Origin: CAYQAJ01 sp964415245
GTDB taxonomy: Bacteria; Planctomycetota; Planctomycetia; Pirellulales; Pirellulaceae
Assembly: GCA_964415245.1 (NCBI GenBank)
Contig: CAYQAJ010000014.1
Span: 1-40,092 of the forward strand
DNA length: 40,092 nt
Direction: 5' to 3'
In this document: positions 31,508 through 40,092 of the stretch, piece after piece
Position numbering within the stretch: position 1 is the stretch's first letter
Layout: every line of letters starts with the position of its first letter
Translations under genes and position numbers: made by a program
Notes under the pieces: generated by a model
Told to the model about the DNA's origin: nothing
Databases searched by the model: none
What the model saw: only the letters and a program-made list of their open reading frames with translations

Positions 31508-32590
31508 ATGCCCACTCCCATCGACCTGCGAAGCGACACCGTTACCCAGCCAACCCCCGCGATGCGAGAGGCGATCGCAGCCGCCCCCGTGGGGGACGAC
31601 GTGATCGACGTCGATCCCACCGTGGAGCAGCTCGAACGGCGCACCGCCGAAATTCTGGGCAAGGAAGCGGCGATTTACATGCCCTCGGGCACCATGACCA
31701 ATCAGGTAGCGCTGCGAATCCACTGCCGGCCGGGGGACGAGTTCATCTGCGAGTCCGGCTGCCATATCTACAACTACGAACAAGCCGCCTACGCGCAACT
31801 TAGCGGTCTGGCCGTGCGGCCCGTGCAAGGCGACGAGGGCGTGCTCAAGGTGGATCAGTTGCGGACCCTGATTCGGCCCGACAACGATCACCTGGTGCGG
31901 ACGCGATTAGTTTGCCTTGAGAACACGCACAACCGGGGCGCCGGGCGAGTACTCCCGCACGACGGGGTTGTCGAGATTTGTCAGTGGGCGCATGAGAATG
32001 GGCTTGCTACGCACCTCGATGGTGCTCGGCTCTTTAACGCCGTGGCGGCGACCGGCATCGCGGCTGACGACTGGGCCTCGCACTTCGATACCGTGAGCGT
32101 CTGCTTCAGCAAGGGGTTGGGGGCACCCGTCGGCTCGGCGCTGGCCGGCCCCAAGGATCTCATCCGCCAGGCCCGGCGGCACCGTAAAGTGTTTGGCGGG
32201 GGTATGCGGCAGGCGGGCATTATCGCCGCCGGGGCGCTCTACGCGCTAGAGCACAACCGCCAGCGGCTGACCGAGGACCACCAGAACGCACAATTCGTGG
32301 CCGACGGCGTGCGCCGCGCCGAGGGACTGCGGCTCGACCCCGAGCGGGTCGACACCAACATGGTCATTTTTCGCGTGGACGAGCGTCTGGGACCTGCCTC
32401 AACGCTGGTGGCGGCGCTGAAGCAGCGGGGCCTGTTGGTGCTGGCCATCGGGCCCGACCAGGTACGCGCCGTGACGCACCTGCACATCACCGCGAGCGAC
32501 GCCGCCCGGGCGGCGGAGATTCTGGTCGAAACGGCGGCAGACATCGCGCGCGGCGAGAGGCCGGCCCTGGCCGAAGAACCGGCATATTGA
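31508..32590 (+). CDS. ltaE: Low-specificity L-threonine aldolase
   Basis: 360 residues. A PLP fold-type I enzyme that splits threonine/allo-threonine into glycine and acetaldehyde. Seen: the N-terminal DLRSDTVTQPTPAM signature, VGDDV, MPSGTMTNQVAL, LENTHNRGAG, HLDGARLFNA and the PLP-lysine motif CFSKGLGAPVGS, all in canonical order and spacing. The length is normal. It is a housekeeping-type amino acid enzyme, transcribed away from the lyase. Nothing ties it to the polyketide genes beyond position. Confidence 0.93.
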   Translation: MPTPIDLRSDTVTQPTPAMREAIAAAPVGDDVIDVDPTVEQLERRTAEILGKEAAIYMPSGTMTNQVALRIHCRPGDEFICESGCHIYNYEQAAYAQLSGLAVRPVQGDEGVLKVDQLRTLIRPDNDHLVRTRLVCLENTHNRGAGRVLPHDGVVEICQWAHENGLATHLDGARLFNAVAATGIAADDWASHFDTVSVCFSKGLGAPVGSALAGPKDLIRQARRHRKVFGGGMRQAGIIAAGALYALEHNRQRLTEDHQNAQFVADGVRRAEGLRLDPERVDTNMVIFRVDERLGPASTLVAALKQRGLLVLAIGPDQVRAVTHLHITASDAARAAEILVETAADIARGERPALAEEPAY

Positions 32591-33207
32591 GGAAAGCGGA
32601 GAGCGGAAAGCCGACCGCCTCGGGTCGCCAAGTGTCGTCTGGTGTCGTCGGGCCGTTTCTCCGGGTCGCCGCGTCCCCGTTTCGTTGCGTTCCCGCATCG
32701 GGAGAGCCCGCGTCAGTTTCGTCTTGAAGCGAACGACGCATCGCGTCTGACCGTCGGTATCCCCCCGCGTCTTGAACGCACCGACTCGGCCTGTCCCGGG
32801 CTTGCTGCGGCACCTGCGGCATGTGCCAGTTGTGCGGGGACAGCGATGCTTTTTCCGTGCCAATGCTACAGGCGGCAGGAAGGCGCTGCGATGGCTCACG
32901 GTGTAGGGGTTCTTCCGCCCTCGCTCTGCGGCTTCCGAAGGCTCGGGCGCTAGGGGCGGGTCTGCGGCGAACCTCGTGCCGAACGGCAAGCACGGTCGTG
33001 CCCGGCGGGGTCCCTCTTTCGCCCACGGTAGGTTTGGCGCGGCGGCGCTGCCCTCATCAAGGGCGCGCCGCGAACGGCCGAGAACGATGGATGACGGCAG
33101 GCTGTCGCGCGGTTTGGGAAACCGGCGACACGCCATTCGTCGCAACGCTCGTGTGCCTCCTGCAGCCGCGCAGCGTTGCCCTGATCCTCCCGGTTAGGAG
33201 AGCGCAC
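32591..33207. other. Non-coding stretch
   Basis: About 600 bp without a supportable gene. Open frames on both strands are Arg/Pro-rich and have no motif. A possible Shine-Dalgarno (TAGGAG, 33195-33200) at its end belongs to the small membrane protein that follows. Confidence 0.5.
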
Positions 33208-33348
33208 ATGCGCTACGCGTGGGTGTTACCCGTAATGTGGCTAGGCGCCTTCTTGTTCCTGTTAGGAGCGCTGAAGAGCGGCGGCGTGCTTGAGAGCCTC
33301 GACGTGCCGCCTCCGACGTCGTCGATTTCGGGCGATTTCGAGCCGTAG
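33208..33348 (+). CDS. Small single-pass membrane protein
   Basis: 46 residues starting MRYAWVLPVMWLGAFLFLL. One hydrophobic helix covers about residues 4-22, followed by a short polar tail with PPPTSS. The ATG is preceded by TAGGAG at a good distance (7 bp), which is better than for most genes in the window. Function unknown. A longer frame runs through it from 32821, but only this last part looks like protein. Confidence 0.45.
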   Translation: MRYAWVLPVMWLGAFLFLLGALKSGGVLESLDVPPPTSSISGDFEP

Positions 33349-33510
33349 GGAGAGAGTCCGTACCGGCCCAACGGTTCGTACGGCCGGCACGATCAGGGAG
33401 GGTGCAACGACAACCGCGGCTGAGTGTCTGCGCGCGGCTGGGCCGTGCTAAGGCTGCGCCCGCATCGTCCGACGTGGCCATGACGGGCTGGAAATCTTGT
33501 CACCAGGACC

Positions 33511-33530
33511 GGCAGGCTGGAAAGCCTGCC
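33511..33530. repeat. Perfect hairpin GGCAGGCT-GGAA-AGCCTGCC
   Basis: 8-bp perfect stem with a GGAA loop. The form is that of dispersed palindromic repeats in planctomycete genomes. No T tract follows, so a terminator is less likely. Confidence 0.6.
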
Positions 33531-33563
33531 CCACGGCGAATGTCGGCGCCCAGGTAAACCTTT

Positions 33564-33613
33564 CCCACGGGGAACCTGCCCGGCGGGGAACTTGCCCCCA
33601 CGGGGAAGCTGCC
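33564..33613. repeat. Three degenerate 16-17 bp tandem repeats
   Basis: CCCACGGGGAACCTGCC (33564-33580), a 16-bp variant (33581-33596) and CCCACGGGGAAGCTGCC (33597-33613) follow one another directly. They lie shortly after the hairpin at 33511 and share its CCCACGG edge. Confidence 0.6.
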
Positions 33614-33733
33614 CCACCATCTTTGCATGCACTGCTTGGGTTGCAGTACATTAGAGGATGGGTGTGCCCTTCGTCGGATCCGCGCCAAGCGGCGCACCCG
33701 CCGCGATCGCTCAAGTCGCGGTGGCGCGGTCCC

Positions 33734-36700
33734 ATGGTGGCACGCGAACCGATGGCTCCCTCCCTCGTACAATTCTGGTCTTTGCTGCGCGAAAGCGGTC
33801 TTGCGACGGCCGAGCAGTGCACGGCGCTGTCCGACCAGTTCGAGCGGGGCCATGCGGCCGGCGCCAACGGCACGGCGCAGTCGCTGGCCGACTGGCTGGT
33901 CGGCCAAAACATGCTCTCGGCCTATCAGTCCACAGTGCTATTAGCCGGGCGGGCCGGGCCATTCCATTACGGCGACTACCGCGTTTACGACCGGCTCACC
34001 TCGGGTCGAATGTCGGGACTGTTTCGCGCGGCGCACCTGCCCACTGGACACGGCGTGCTGTTGCAGTTCTTCAGCGGGGCGATCACGCAAGACACGCGGG
34101 CATGGCAGGCGTTGGCCGATCGGGTGCGGCTCGCATGTACGATCGTGCACCGCAACGTGCACCGCCACTGGGAAGTCGTGGAGACGGGCACGTTCAAGTT
34201 CCTTGTGGTCGAGGACGTGCCGGGCCGATCGCTCGAGCAGCGCCTGGCTGCCGAGGGGCGCCTTTCCGTGCCCGATGCGTGCCGCGCCATCTGGCAGGCA
34301 GCCCAGGGGCTGGCTCACATTCATGAGAAGTCGGGCCCGCGCGGCGACATCTGCCCGGCCAACCTGTGGGACAGCCCGACGGGCGAGGTGCAGGTGCTCC
34401 GCGATCCGCTGTGGGTCGCCGCTCCGTTGCCCTTAACGTGGCGGCAGCAACCGGGTCCGCTTGCGCGCTATCAATATCTGGCGCCCGACATGGCGGTGCC
34501 CGGCAAGGCGCCTGATGCGCTGGTCGACATCTACGCGCTGGGATGCACGTTCTATGAGCTGCTGTCGGGACGGCCGCCGTTCTCCGCCGCCGACGCGCAG
34601 CAATTGATACAAAAACACGCCAGCGAGAAGATCGCGCCTTTGGAGCAATTCGCAGTGCCGCAGACGCTCGCGCGCATTGTGGCCTACATGATGGCCAAGA
34701 ACCCGCAGGTGCGTTACCAACAGGCCGCCATTGTGGCGCAGCGGCTGGCTCCGTTCATCGATTCGGATTCATCGGCACGCGGACGAGGTTCGGAATCGCC
34801 GACGCTGGTGCAATACGAACGCTGGGTGGAGCGACGACGTGCGGCGACACCCCCCGCGCCTCCGCCTGCAACGGTGCCAAGGGCCCCCACGGCGAGTGCG
34901 CCAAATCCGACGGCGGTGGCATCGCGGCCCGTCGCTTCGAGCACCCCCGCACCGCCCGTCTCTGTGGCTCCGTCGGTCCGTGACGCTTCGGGGACTGTTA
35001 TGGCTGCACCGTCGGCTCGTGCGAGCGCCGCGGCGGCAGAAACAAGTGTCGCGTCGGCTCCCGCTTCGCGGCGAGCGGGCGGCACGGTAACTGCTTCCGG
35101 CGCTGTGGCTGCTACCGGCGTTGCGACGGCTCCCCATGGTCCGGTCGCGGTCGCGCCGAGGACGAGTGTTGGCGCGGAACGTGCTGCTCCTGCCCGAAGA
35201 AAAAACAACATGATTCTGTTGGCCGCCGGTCTGGGAGGCGCCGCGCTGTTCGCCCTGGTCGTGGTGATTGTGCTAGTGGTGGCAAACATGTCCGGCCCGC
35301 CCGCTGAAGAGACCGCCGGCAACGGCGATAAAACAGGTGATACGAAGACGGCCGGGTCGTCGAGCAATAGCAGTTCTAACGGTGGTAAGTCGTCGGGCAC
35401 GAGCGGCACGGACAAAACCGATGGCGGCGGCACCTCCACGCAAGGATCATCGGGCACCGAGTCACCCCCCCGGCAGATGGTCGTGCCCGACGATGGAGCG
35501 CTGCTCTGGGCATCGCCAACGCAGGGGAGTCCCCTTTCGCTCGAATACGTTCCCCCCGGCGGGCAAGTTTTCATCGTCGTTCGCCCGGCCGACATGTTGG
35601 CCACCGCCGAGGGAGAGCGCGTGTTCGATGCGCTGGGACCCGACTTCGCGGCGCTGCGTACTCAGTGGGAGCGCGAGGCGGGCGTACAACTCCAGGACGT
35701 CGAGCAGGCGATCGTGGTGCTGTACGCCAACGGCGGCATGATGCCGCGCACGTCGGTCGTCGTGCGGTTGCGCGAGGCGGCCGAATTGCCGCTGGCAGCC
35801 TGGGGCCAGCCGCAACGGAGCGGCGAGGGGGACATGGCGTACTACGTGGGTAAGTCGTGGTCGTTTTATGTGCCCTCGCGGGAGGAGGGCCGAGTGTTTG
35901 TGATGGGCGCGGAGGCCGACATCCAGGAAGCGGCGAAGTATCAGGGTGCCCCGCCGGCGCTGCGTCGTGAAATGACGCAGCTCTTGGAAAGCTCCGACGC
36001 CAGCCGTCACGTGAGCGTGTTGCTTGCACCCAAGTTTCTCGCCGGCGACGGCAAGCCGCTGTTTGCCGGCAGCCGGGAGAAGATGTTGGATCCCATCGAG
36101 CGATTCCTGGGCGACGACACGCAGGCGGCAATGCTTTCGATTCATCTCGAAGGTTTGCTCTTTGTCGAGCTGCGCGCGATCGGCTCGCTTAATAAGAAAC
36201 CTTCCGAGTTGGCGGGCGACCTGCGCGATCGATTGCAGGCCGTGCCCCAGAGCGTGGAAGATTACCTTGTCGACCTCAATCCGCCCCCGTACTGGAAGCG
36301 GCTCTCGCTGCGCTACAAACCCATGGTGACCGCGCTGCACAGGAAGGCCCGCGTGGGGGACGAAAACGACGAGGCAGTCGTCAACAGCGTGCTGCCGCTG
36401 CCAGCCGCTCACAACCTGGTCCTGGCGACCGAGCTGGCCATCAACTCGGCGCCGGGCGGCGGAGTCGTCGTCGTCGCCAGCGGACCGCCGATGCCGAAGA
36501 CGATCGAAGAGGTGCTGGAGTCGAAGATCAGCATCTCCTTCGATCAGGATTCCCTGGAATTCTCGATGCAGAATGTGGCCGCCATCGTCAAGGAGAAGTA
36601 CCCGAAGCTGCCGTTCGACTTCGAAATCAAGATTCTCGGCGACGACCTGAAGATTGACGGCATCACTCGCAATCAGCAAATTCGCGACTTCAACCAGAAG

Positions 36701-36910
36701 GACGCTTCGGTGGCGGACGTTCTTGTCGCACTGGTACGCAAGGCGAACCCGGTTACCACCGTGAAAGATCCCTCGGAATTGGATCAGAAGCTGGTGTGGG
36801 TAGTGGGGCCCGATCCCGCGGATGCGTCGCGGCAAATCGTGCTCATTACGACCCGGCAGGCCAGCGAAAACAAGTCCTACACGCTCCCGAAACCGTTTCA
36901 GCCGAAATAA
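33734..36910 (+). CDS. Pseudokinase-domain transmembrane protein
   Basis: 1058 residues from ATG 33734 (ATG 33752 is equally possible). Residues ~80-350 follow the Ser/Thr protein-kinase plan: the C-lobe DIYALGCTFYELLSGRPPF and the YLAPD segment are clear. Key residues are missing, though: the VAIK lysine reads VLLQ, HRDxKPxN reads RGDICPAN, and DFG reads DPL. It is probably not an active kinase. An Ala/Pro/Thr-rich linker leads to one membrane helix (~492-515, LLAAGLGGAALFALVVVIVLVV). An extracytoplasmic region of ~540 residues follows; its end resembles STN/secretin-type modules. The next gene shares the linker-helix-STN layout, so the pair may work together at the envelope. Confidence 0.75.
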   Translation: MVAREPMAPSLVQFWSLLRESGLATAEQCTALSDQFERGHAAGANGTAQSLADWLVGQNMLSAYQSTVLLAGRAGPFHYGDYRVYDRLTSGRMSGLFRAAHLPTGHGVLLQFFSGAITQDTRAWQALADRVRLACTIVHRNVHRHWEVVETGTFKFLVVEDVPGRSLEQRLAAEGRLSVPDACRAIWQAAQGLAHIHEKSGPRGDICPANLWDSPTGEVQVLRDPLWVAAPLPLTWRQQPGPLARYQYLAPDMAVPGKAPDALVDIYALGCTFYELLSGRPPFSAADAQQLIQKHASEKIAPLEQFAVPQTLARIVAYMMAKNPQVRYQQAAIVAQRLAPFIDSDSSARGRGSESPTLVQYERWVERRRAATPPAPPPATVPRAPTASAPNPTAVASRPVASSTPAPPVSVAPSVRDASGTVMAAPSARASAAAAETSVASAPASRRAGGTVTASGAVAATGVATAPHGPVAVAPRTSVGAERAAPARRKNNMILLAAGLGGAALFALVVVIVLVVANMSGPPAEETAGNGDKTGDTKTAGSSSNSSSNGGKSSGTSGTDKTDGGGTSTQGSSGTESPPRQMVVPDDGALLWASPTQGSPLSLEYVPPGGQVFIVVRPADMLATAEGERVFDALGPDFAALRTQWEREAGVQLQDVEQAIVVLYANGGMMPRTSVVVRLREAAELPLAAWGQPQRSGEGDMAYYVGKSWSFYVPSREEGRVFVMGAEADIQEAAKYQGAPPALRREMTQLLESSDASRHVSVLLAPKFLAGDGKPLFAGSREKMLDPIERFLGDDTQAAMLSIHLEGLLFVELRAIGSLNKKPSELAGDLRDRLQAVPQSVEDYLVDLNPPPYWKRLSLRYKPMVTALHRKARVGDENDEAVVNSVLPLPAAHNLVLATELAINSAPGGGVVVVASGPPMPKTIEEVLESKISISFDQDSLEFSMQNVAAIVKEKYPKLPFDFEIKILGDDLKIDGITRNQQIRDFNQKDASVADVLVALVRKANPVTTVKDPSELDQKLVWVVGPDPADASRQIVLITTRQASENKSYTLPKPFQPK

Positions 36911-37057
36911 CCACGAGGGGCGGGGGCTCGGTAGCGTCGGGAATGGTAGAATCGTATGCGGCGCTGGCTGCTCGGTTTCGCACCGAGCGCAGAGGCTTAG
37001 CCCGCGGCTTCGCAAGGGGCGGCCGTGGAGCGTCGGAACCGGCGAGGCGATCTTCCC

Positions 37058-39520
37058 GTGGAACTCTTCACCGTCCACTGCACCACTTGCCACGCGCGCC
37101 TAAAGGTGCGCGACTCGTCGGCCATCGGCGAGATTCTCGCCTGTCCCAAGTGCGGCAGCATGGTGCTCATCGATCCGCCCACCGGTTGGCAGCCTCCTGA
37201 CGATGCGGTGCGATCGCGCGGCACGTCGCCGTCGCACAGCAGTGCTCCCTCTGCGCGTCGGGAGTCGCGAGCCACACCTGCCGCGCTGCCCATCCACAGT
37301 ACATTCGACGAGGCGGCCGCGCTGTTTTCGGACGATGCGGCGCCGCCCAGCGAGTCCTTCACGTCGGGTCCGTCCGCGGGTAATGCGCCCGGTGTTGCCT
37401 CTCTGCCCGACGGTGGTCGCGATGCGCGTCCAACAAAGGTATCGTCAACTCCGCGCGAGGGTCCGCTCGCCAAAGGGACGCCCGCGGACGGCGGACTGCC
37501 TGCGAAGGACGAGCATCCGGCGAAGGGGCGCCCGACCGCCAACGACGAGCATGCGGCAAACGACGGCCGGCCCGCGAATGCCCGTCGCACTCGGAAGGCG
37601 GCGGCAGCATCGGCAGTGGTGGCTGCTAGTGCGGCCACGCAGGCAAGCGCCAGCACGACCACCGGCGCGACCGCAGCGACTGCCGCGAGCACTACGGCGG
37701 CAACTCCTTCCCATCCAGCGTCGACCAGTGTCGCTGAAGCCGCGGCAGCGAGCTCAGGTCCGCTTTTGCCCACCGCGGCGTGGACTTCCCCTTTCGTGCG
37801 CCGTTGGCAACAAGGGGCACTCATCGCCACGGGAGCGGCTGCGGGTGTCGCGCTGGCGGTGATTGCCGTCGGCCTGGTCATTCGTTTTCAACTGTTCGGT
37901 GGCGATCGGCAGGCGCCAGAAAAAGGCTCGACTGGCACCGTTGCCCAGGCCGGTGAACCGTCCGGGTCGGGCGAGAACGACTCGGCGGCTGCCGGAGGCA
38001 GCGACGAAGAACCTCAGACGCCTGGGGCAGGCACCGATTCCAGATCGGACAAATCTGCAGGCGCCGCGGACGTGCCGCAAGGCGATGAAACGGCCGACGG
38101 CGGTGCGTCGGGATCCGACAATACAACCGGCGACGAGAGTGCGGCGGGAGGCGGCGACTCGCCCCCGACGGGCGATTCGACCAACGGCGGCGACTCGACG
38201 AACGGCGCGAGTGGGCGCGTCGGTGACACCGAAGATAGCGATCAGCCCCCTGGCTTGATTCCCGTTGACGACAAGCACGGCACCGACGACGGCACGCCCA
38301 AGCCGATTCCGTTCCTCGACGAACTGAGCCGCTTGGCGCCCCCGGCCGCCACCGGGCTGGCTGCCGACCTGGGTGGCGACTTGGAAGACGAAGTGGATGA
38401 GGAATCGTCGATCGCCTCGCGCCCCGAGCCGCCTCGCGTCGACGTGGCCGCGCGACTGGCCGACCCCGTGGCGGAAATCGAGTTCCGCGAAACACCGCTG
38501 GGTAGCCTGCTCAGGCTCCTGACCAGCATCAGCACGATTCCCATTTCGGTCGATTTCGACGCCCTGGCTCGAACCAAGACCACGCCGGCCACCCCGGTGA
38601 GCCTTCACCTGAGCGACACCAACGTGGCTGGCGTGTTGGAGGCGGCGCTGGCACCCTACGGACTGGACGCGGTCGAAGACGACGGGCATCTCATCGTTAC
38701 CACTCCGCCCGCCGAGGGCGACCCGCGCGTTCGGGAGCACAGCGTTGCCGACTTTTCCGCTGGCGATGCGGGTTCTCCCCAGGAGCTCGCCGATCTGGTG
38801 GTCGCGTTCGTTGCGCCGCTTAGCTGGGAGGCTGCGGACGGGGCGGCGACCATCGCGGTGAAGGGCGACGCCCTGGTCGTATCGCAAACCGGCAGCGTCC
38901 AGTACGAGGTCGCGCTGTTATTGGACCGCTTGCGTGTCGCGCGTGGCATTCCCCCGCGCGGCGACTTTTTGCGCCCGCAACTGACGACCGCGCCGCGTGC
39001 CGAGGCGGCGCGTGAGCGACTCGCGGCGCCGATCAAGGCCAACTACTTCGTGCCGACGCCGCTGGTGCAGATGCTGCCGCGTTTGGAAGAGCAGGCCGGC
39101 GTGCACATTGTCGTGGACTGGCGCGCCGTCGCGCGAGTCGGCTGGTCGCCCCAGGCCGAGGCCACCTTGAGCTGCAACGGGCAGCCGCTGGGAGAAGCGC
39201 TAAAGGCCGTGCTCGAGCCGATGGACCTGACGTATCGGGTGGTCGATGAGTCGACGCTCGAGATCACCACGGTCCAAGGGTTATCGACGCGCCTGCAGAC
39301 GGAGTTCTACCCGGTGGCCGATCTCGTCGGCGAATCACTGACGGGGAAACAGCTCGTCGAGAGCCTTTCGGCTGCGATGGGGCGACATTGGTTGCGAGGT
39401 GGCGCCGGCGGATCGATTTACTTCGATGAGCCCAGCCAATGCCTGCTGGTGTCCCTGCCGCCATCGGCGCACGCGCACCTGAGCCGCATGATCGAGGCGC
39501 TCCGCGAGAAGCACAAGTAG
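37058..39520 (+). CDS. Zinc-ribbon, transmembrane, STN-like repeat protein
   Basis: 820 residues from GTG 37058, preceded by GAGG at 37044-37047; GTG 37025 is an alternative. The N-terminus is a zinc ribbon with Cys8-x2-Cys11 and Cys29-x2-Cys32 (HCTTCHARL, ACPKCGSM). A long Ala/Thr-rich linker leads to one membrane helix (~258-280, LIATGAAAGVALAVIAVGLVI). After an acidic Gly/Ser/Asp linker come two modules resembling secretin/TonB short N-terminal (STN) domains (~470-560 and ~670-760). These carry the alternating pattern of a substrate-like strand followed by a repeated LTYRVVDESTLEITT-type strand. There is no secretin pore domain. Cytoplasmic ribbon and outer STN pair imply an envelope scaffold or signal role; function unknown. 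Confidence 0.7.
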   Translation: MELFTVHCTTCHARLKVRDSSAIGEILACPKCGSMVLIDPPTGWQPPDDAVRSRGTSPSHSSAPSARRESRATPAALPIHSTFDEAAALFSDDAAPPSESFTSGPSAGNAPGVASLPDGGRDARPTKVSSTPREGPLAKGTPADGGLPAKDEHPAKGRPTANDEHAANDGRPANARRTRKAAAASAVVAASAATQASASTTTGATAATAASTTAATPSHPASTSVAEAAAASSGPLLPTAAWTSPFVRRWQQGALIATGAAAGVALAVIAVGLVIRFQLFGGDRQAPEKGSTGTVAQAGEPSGSGENDSAAAGGSDEEPQTPGAGTDSRSDKSAGAADVPQGDETADGGASGSDNTTGDESAAGGGDSPPTGDSTNGGDSTNGASGRVGDTEDSDQPPGLIPVDDKHGTDDGTPKPIPFLDELSRLAPPAATGLAADLGGDLEDEVDEESSIASRPEPPRVDVAARLADPVAEIEFRETPLGSLLRLLTSISTIPISVDFDALARTKTTPATPVSLHLSDTNVAGVLEAALAPYGLDAVEDDGHLIVTTPPAEGDPRVREHSVADFSAGDAGSPQELADLVVAFVAPLSWEAADGAATIAVKGDALVVSQTGSVQYEVALLLDRLRVARGIPPRGDFLRPQLTTAPRAEAARERLAAPIKANYFVPTPLVQMLPRLEEQAGVHIVVDWRAVARVGWSPQAEATLSCNGQPLGEALKAVLEPMDLTYRVVDESTLEITTVQGLSTRLQTEFYPVADLVGESLTGKQLVESLSAAMGRHWLRGGAGGSIYFDEPSQCLLVSLPPSAHAHLSRMIEALREKHK

Positions 39521-39781
39521 CGGCGATCTCGCACTCTTCTAGCGCCGCGGTCAACGGGAAAGGGAATGTCCCAATGACCAAGCACCAACGACCAATGAAT
39601 CCCGGCGAACGCCGGCTCCATCGTAGGCTCATTTCCAAAGTGGGCAATCCAAGCTACCCTTGGTAGCTCGGCTTCGGTCGATCTTCGCGATTGGTCATTT
39701 GGATTTGGTCATTGGTCATTTTCCCGACGTGGGTCGCCGCCGCTCTACCACGAGTGGCGGCCTTTCGTTGGGCGTTTCTCT
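39521..39781. other. Intergenic region with ATGACCAA-type repeats
   Basis: AATGACCAA and GACCAATGAA near 39571-39599, then the inverted TTGGTCATT several times between about 39692 and 39721, with a CCGGC-GAAC-GCCGG stem at 39602-39615 between them. No gene is seen. Confidence 0.6.
39569..39721. repeat. Inverted/degenerate TTGGTCATT repeat cluster
   Basis: The left arm carries AATGACCAA and ACCAATGA; the right arm carries repeated TTGGTCATT in the opposite sense, about 100 bp away. The arms pair only partly, so this looks like a decayed dispersed repeat rather than a defined element. Confidence 0.55.
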
Positions 39782-40092
39782 ATGGGTAAGCAATACATCT
39801 ACACCATCGCCAAGCTGACCAAGAAGTTCGGCCAGCGCGAGGTGCTCAAGGACATCTGGCTGGCCTTTTACCCCGGCGCCAAGATCGGCGTGCTGGGCCG
39901 CAACGGCTCAGGCAAGAGCACGCTGTTGCGCATTATGGCGGGCCTCGACCGCGAATTCGACGGCGAGGCGCAGCTCACCGATGGGTTCACTTGTGGCTAC
40001 TTGTCGCAGGAGCCGGTGCTCGACGCCAAGAAGGACGTATGGGGCAATCTCGAAAAAGCGGTCGCCCCCCGCCGCGCCTTGCTCGATCGCTA
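39782..40092 (+). CDS. ettA: EttA-type ABC-F ATPase (partial, runs off window)
   Basis: The first ~103 residues of an ABC-F protein. MGKQYIYTIAKLTKKFGQREVLKDI and Walker A GRNGSGKST are typical of EttA, the energy-dependent translational throttle that binds the ribosomal E site. The start and sequence order match closely, including the GYLSQEPVLD segment. The 3' end is cut by the window edge. A housekeeping gene, unrelated to the cluster. Confidence 0.9.
   Translation, partial: MGKQYIYTIAKLTKKFGQREVLKDIWLAFYPGAKIGVLGRNGSGKSTLLRIMAGLDREFDGEAQLTDGFTCGYLSQEPVLDAKKDVWGNLEKAVAPRRALLDR

Larger units (their letters stand above)
33349..33733. other. Intergenic region with repeats
   Basis: The kinase-like frame is open back to 33497, but this DNA consists of a perfect hairpin and GC-rich short repeats rather than conserved coding sequence. 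I therefore treat it as non-coding leader. Confidence 0.5.

Noticed and set aside
35462..37093. 543-residue minus-strand frame
   Set aside because: Opposite the pseudokinase outer domain; His/Arg-rich shadow composition.

Overview
The window looks like a high-GC planctomycete chromosome, probably Pirellulales-like. The evidence is large secreted proteins of unknown function, a degenerate protein-kinase/transmembrane protein next to a zinc-ribbon/transmembrane protein with secretin-type modules, Ala/Pro/Thr-rich linkers, few clear Shine-Dalgarno sites and short palindromic intergenic repeats. No 16S or marker gene is present, so the taxonomy is inference. The assembly is a draft: exactly 100 N (18897-18996) sit inside a 15-bp tandem repeat.

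Layout. (1) 3-830: class I methyltransferase, then a gene-poor stretch. (2) 1603-15886, plus strand: a lipid/polyketide block. It holds a thioester-reductase-like SDR with an SCP2-like tail, and a giant PUFA-synthase-like multidomain PKS (KS, KS/CLF, AT, four ACPs, two pseudoKR-KR pairs, DH) split by a frameshift near 11016. A Sfp-type phosphopantetheinyl transferase and a FabL-type enoyl reductase (Y-x6-K) follow. (3) 15902-21716, minus strand: a condensation/PapA-like acyltransferase (HHxxxDG) and two large secreted planctomycete-type proteins. (4) 22040-25290, plus strand: a LolD/MacB-type ABC exporter (ATPase plus a long FtsX permease, ATGA overlap). (5) 25485-27459: twin 319-residue crotonases with both catalytic glutamates. 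(6) 27508-30781, minus strand: an acyl-CoA ligase and a MIO-type aromatic amino acid ammonia-lyase read from an AT-rich promoter island. (7) 31508-32590: threonine aldolase. (8) 33208-39520: a small membrane protein, the pseudokinase and the zinc-ribbon/STN protein. (9) 39782-end: start of an EttA-type ABC-F ATPase.

How it may work together (inference). Ammonia-lyase plus ligase would make an aryl-acrylyl-CoA (cinnamoyl or coumaroyl), and the crotonases could hydrate it. This resembles the first steps of enterocin starter-unit formation. The PKS, activated by the PPTase and served by the free-standing FabL-like reductase, would build a reduced acyl chain. The thioester reductase could release it, the HHxxxDG transferase could esterify or amidate it, and the ABC exporter could move it to the envelope. 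Reductase, KS-CLF PKS, PPTase, SDR and DevCA-like exporter also recall cyanobacterial heterocyst-glycolipid loci. The combination with an ammonia-lyase starter module is the most interesting thing in the window. That all these genes form one pathway is not proven by the sequence.
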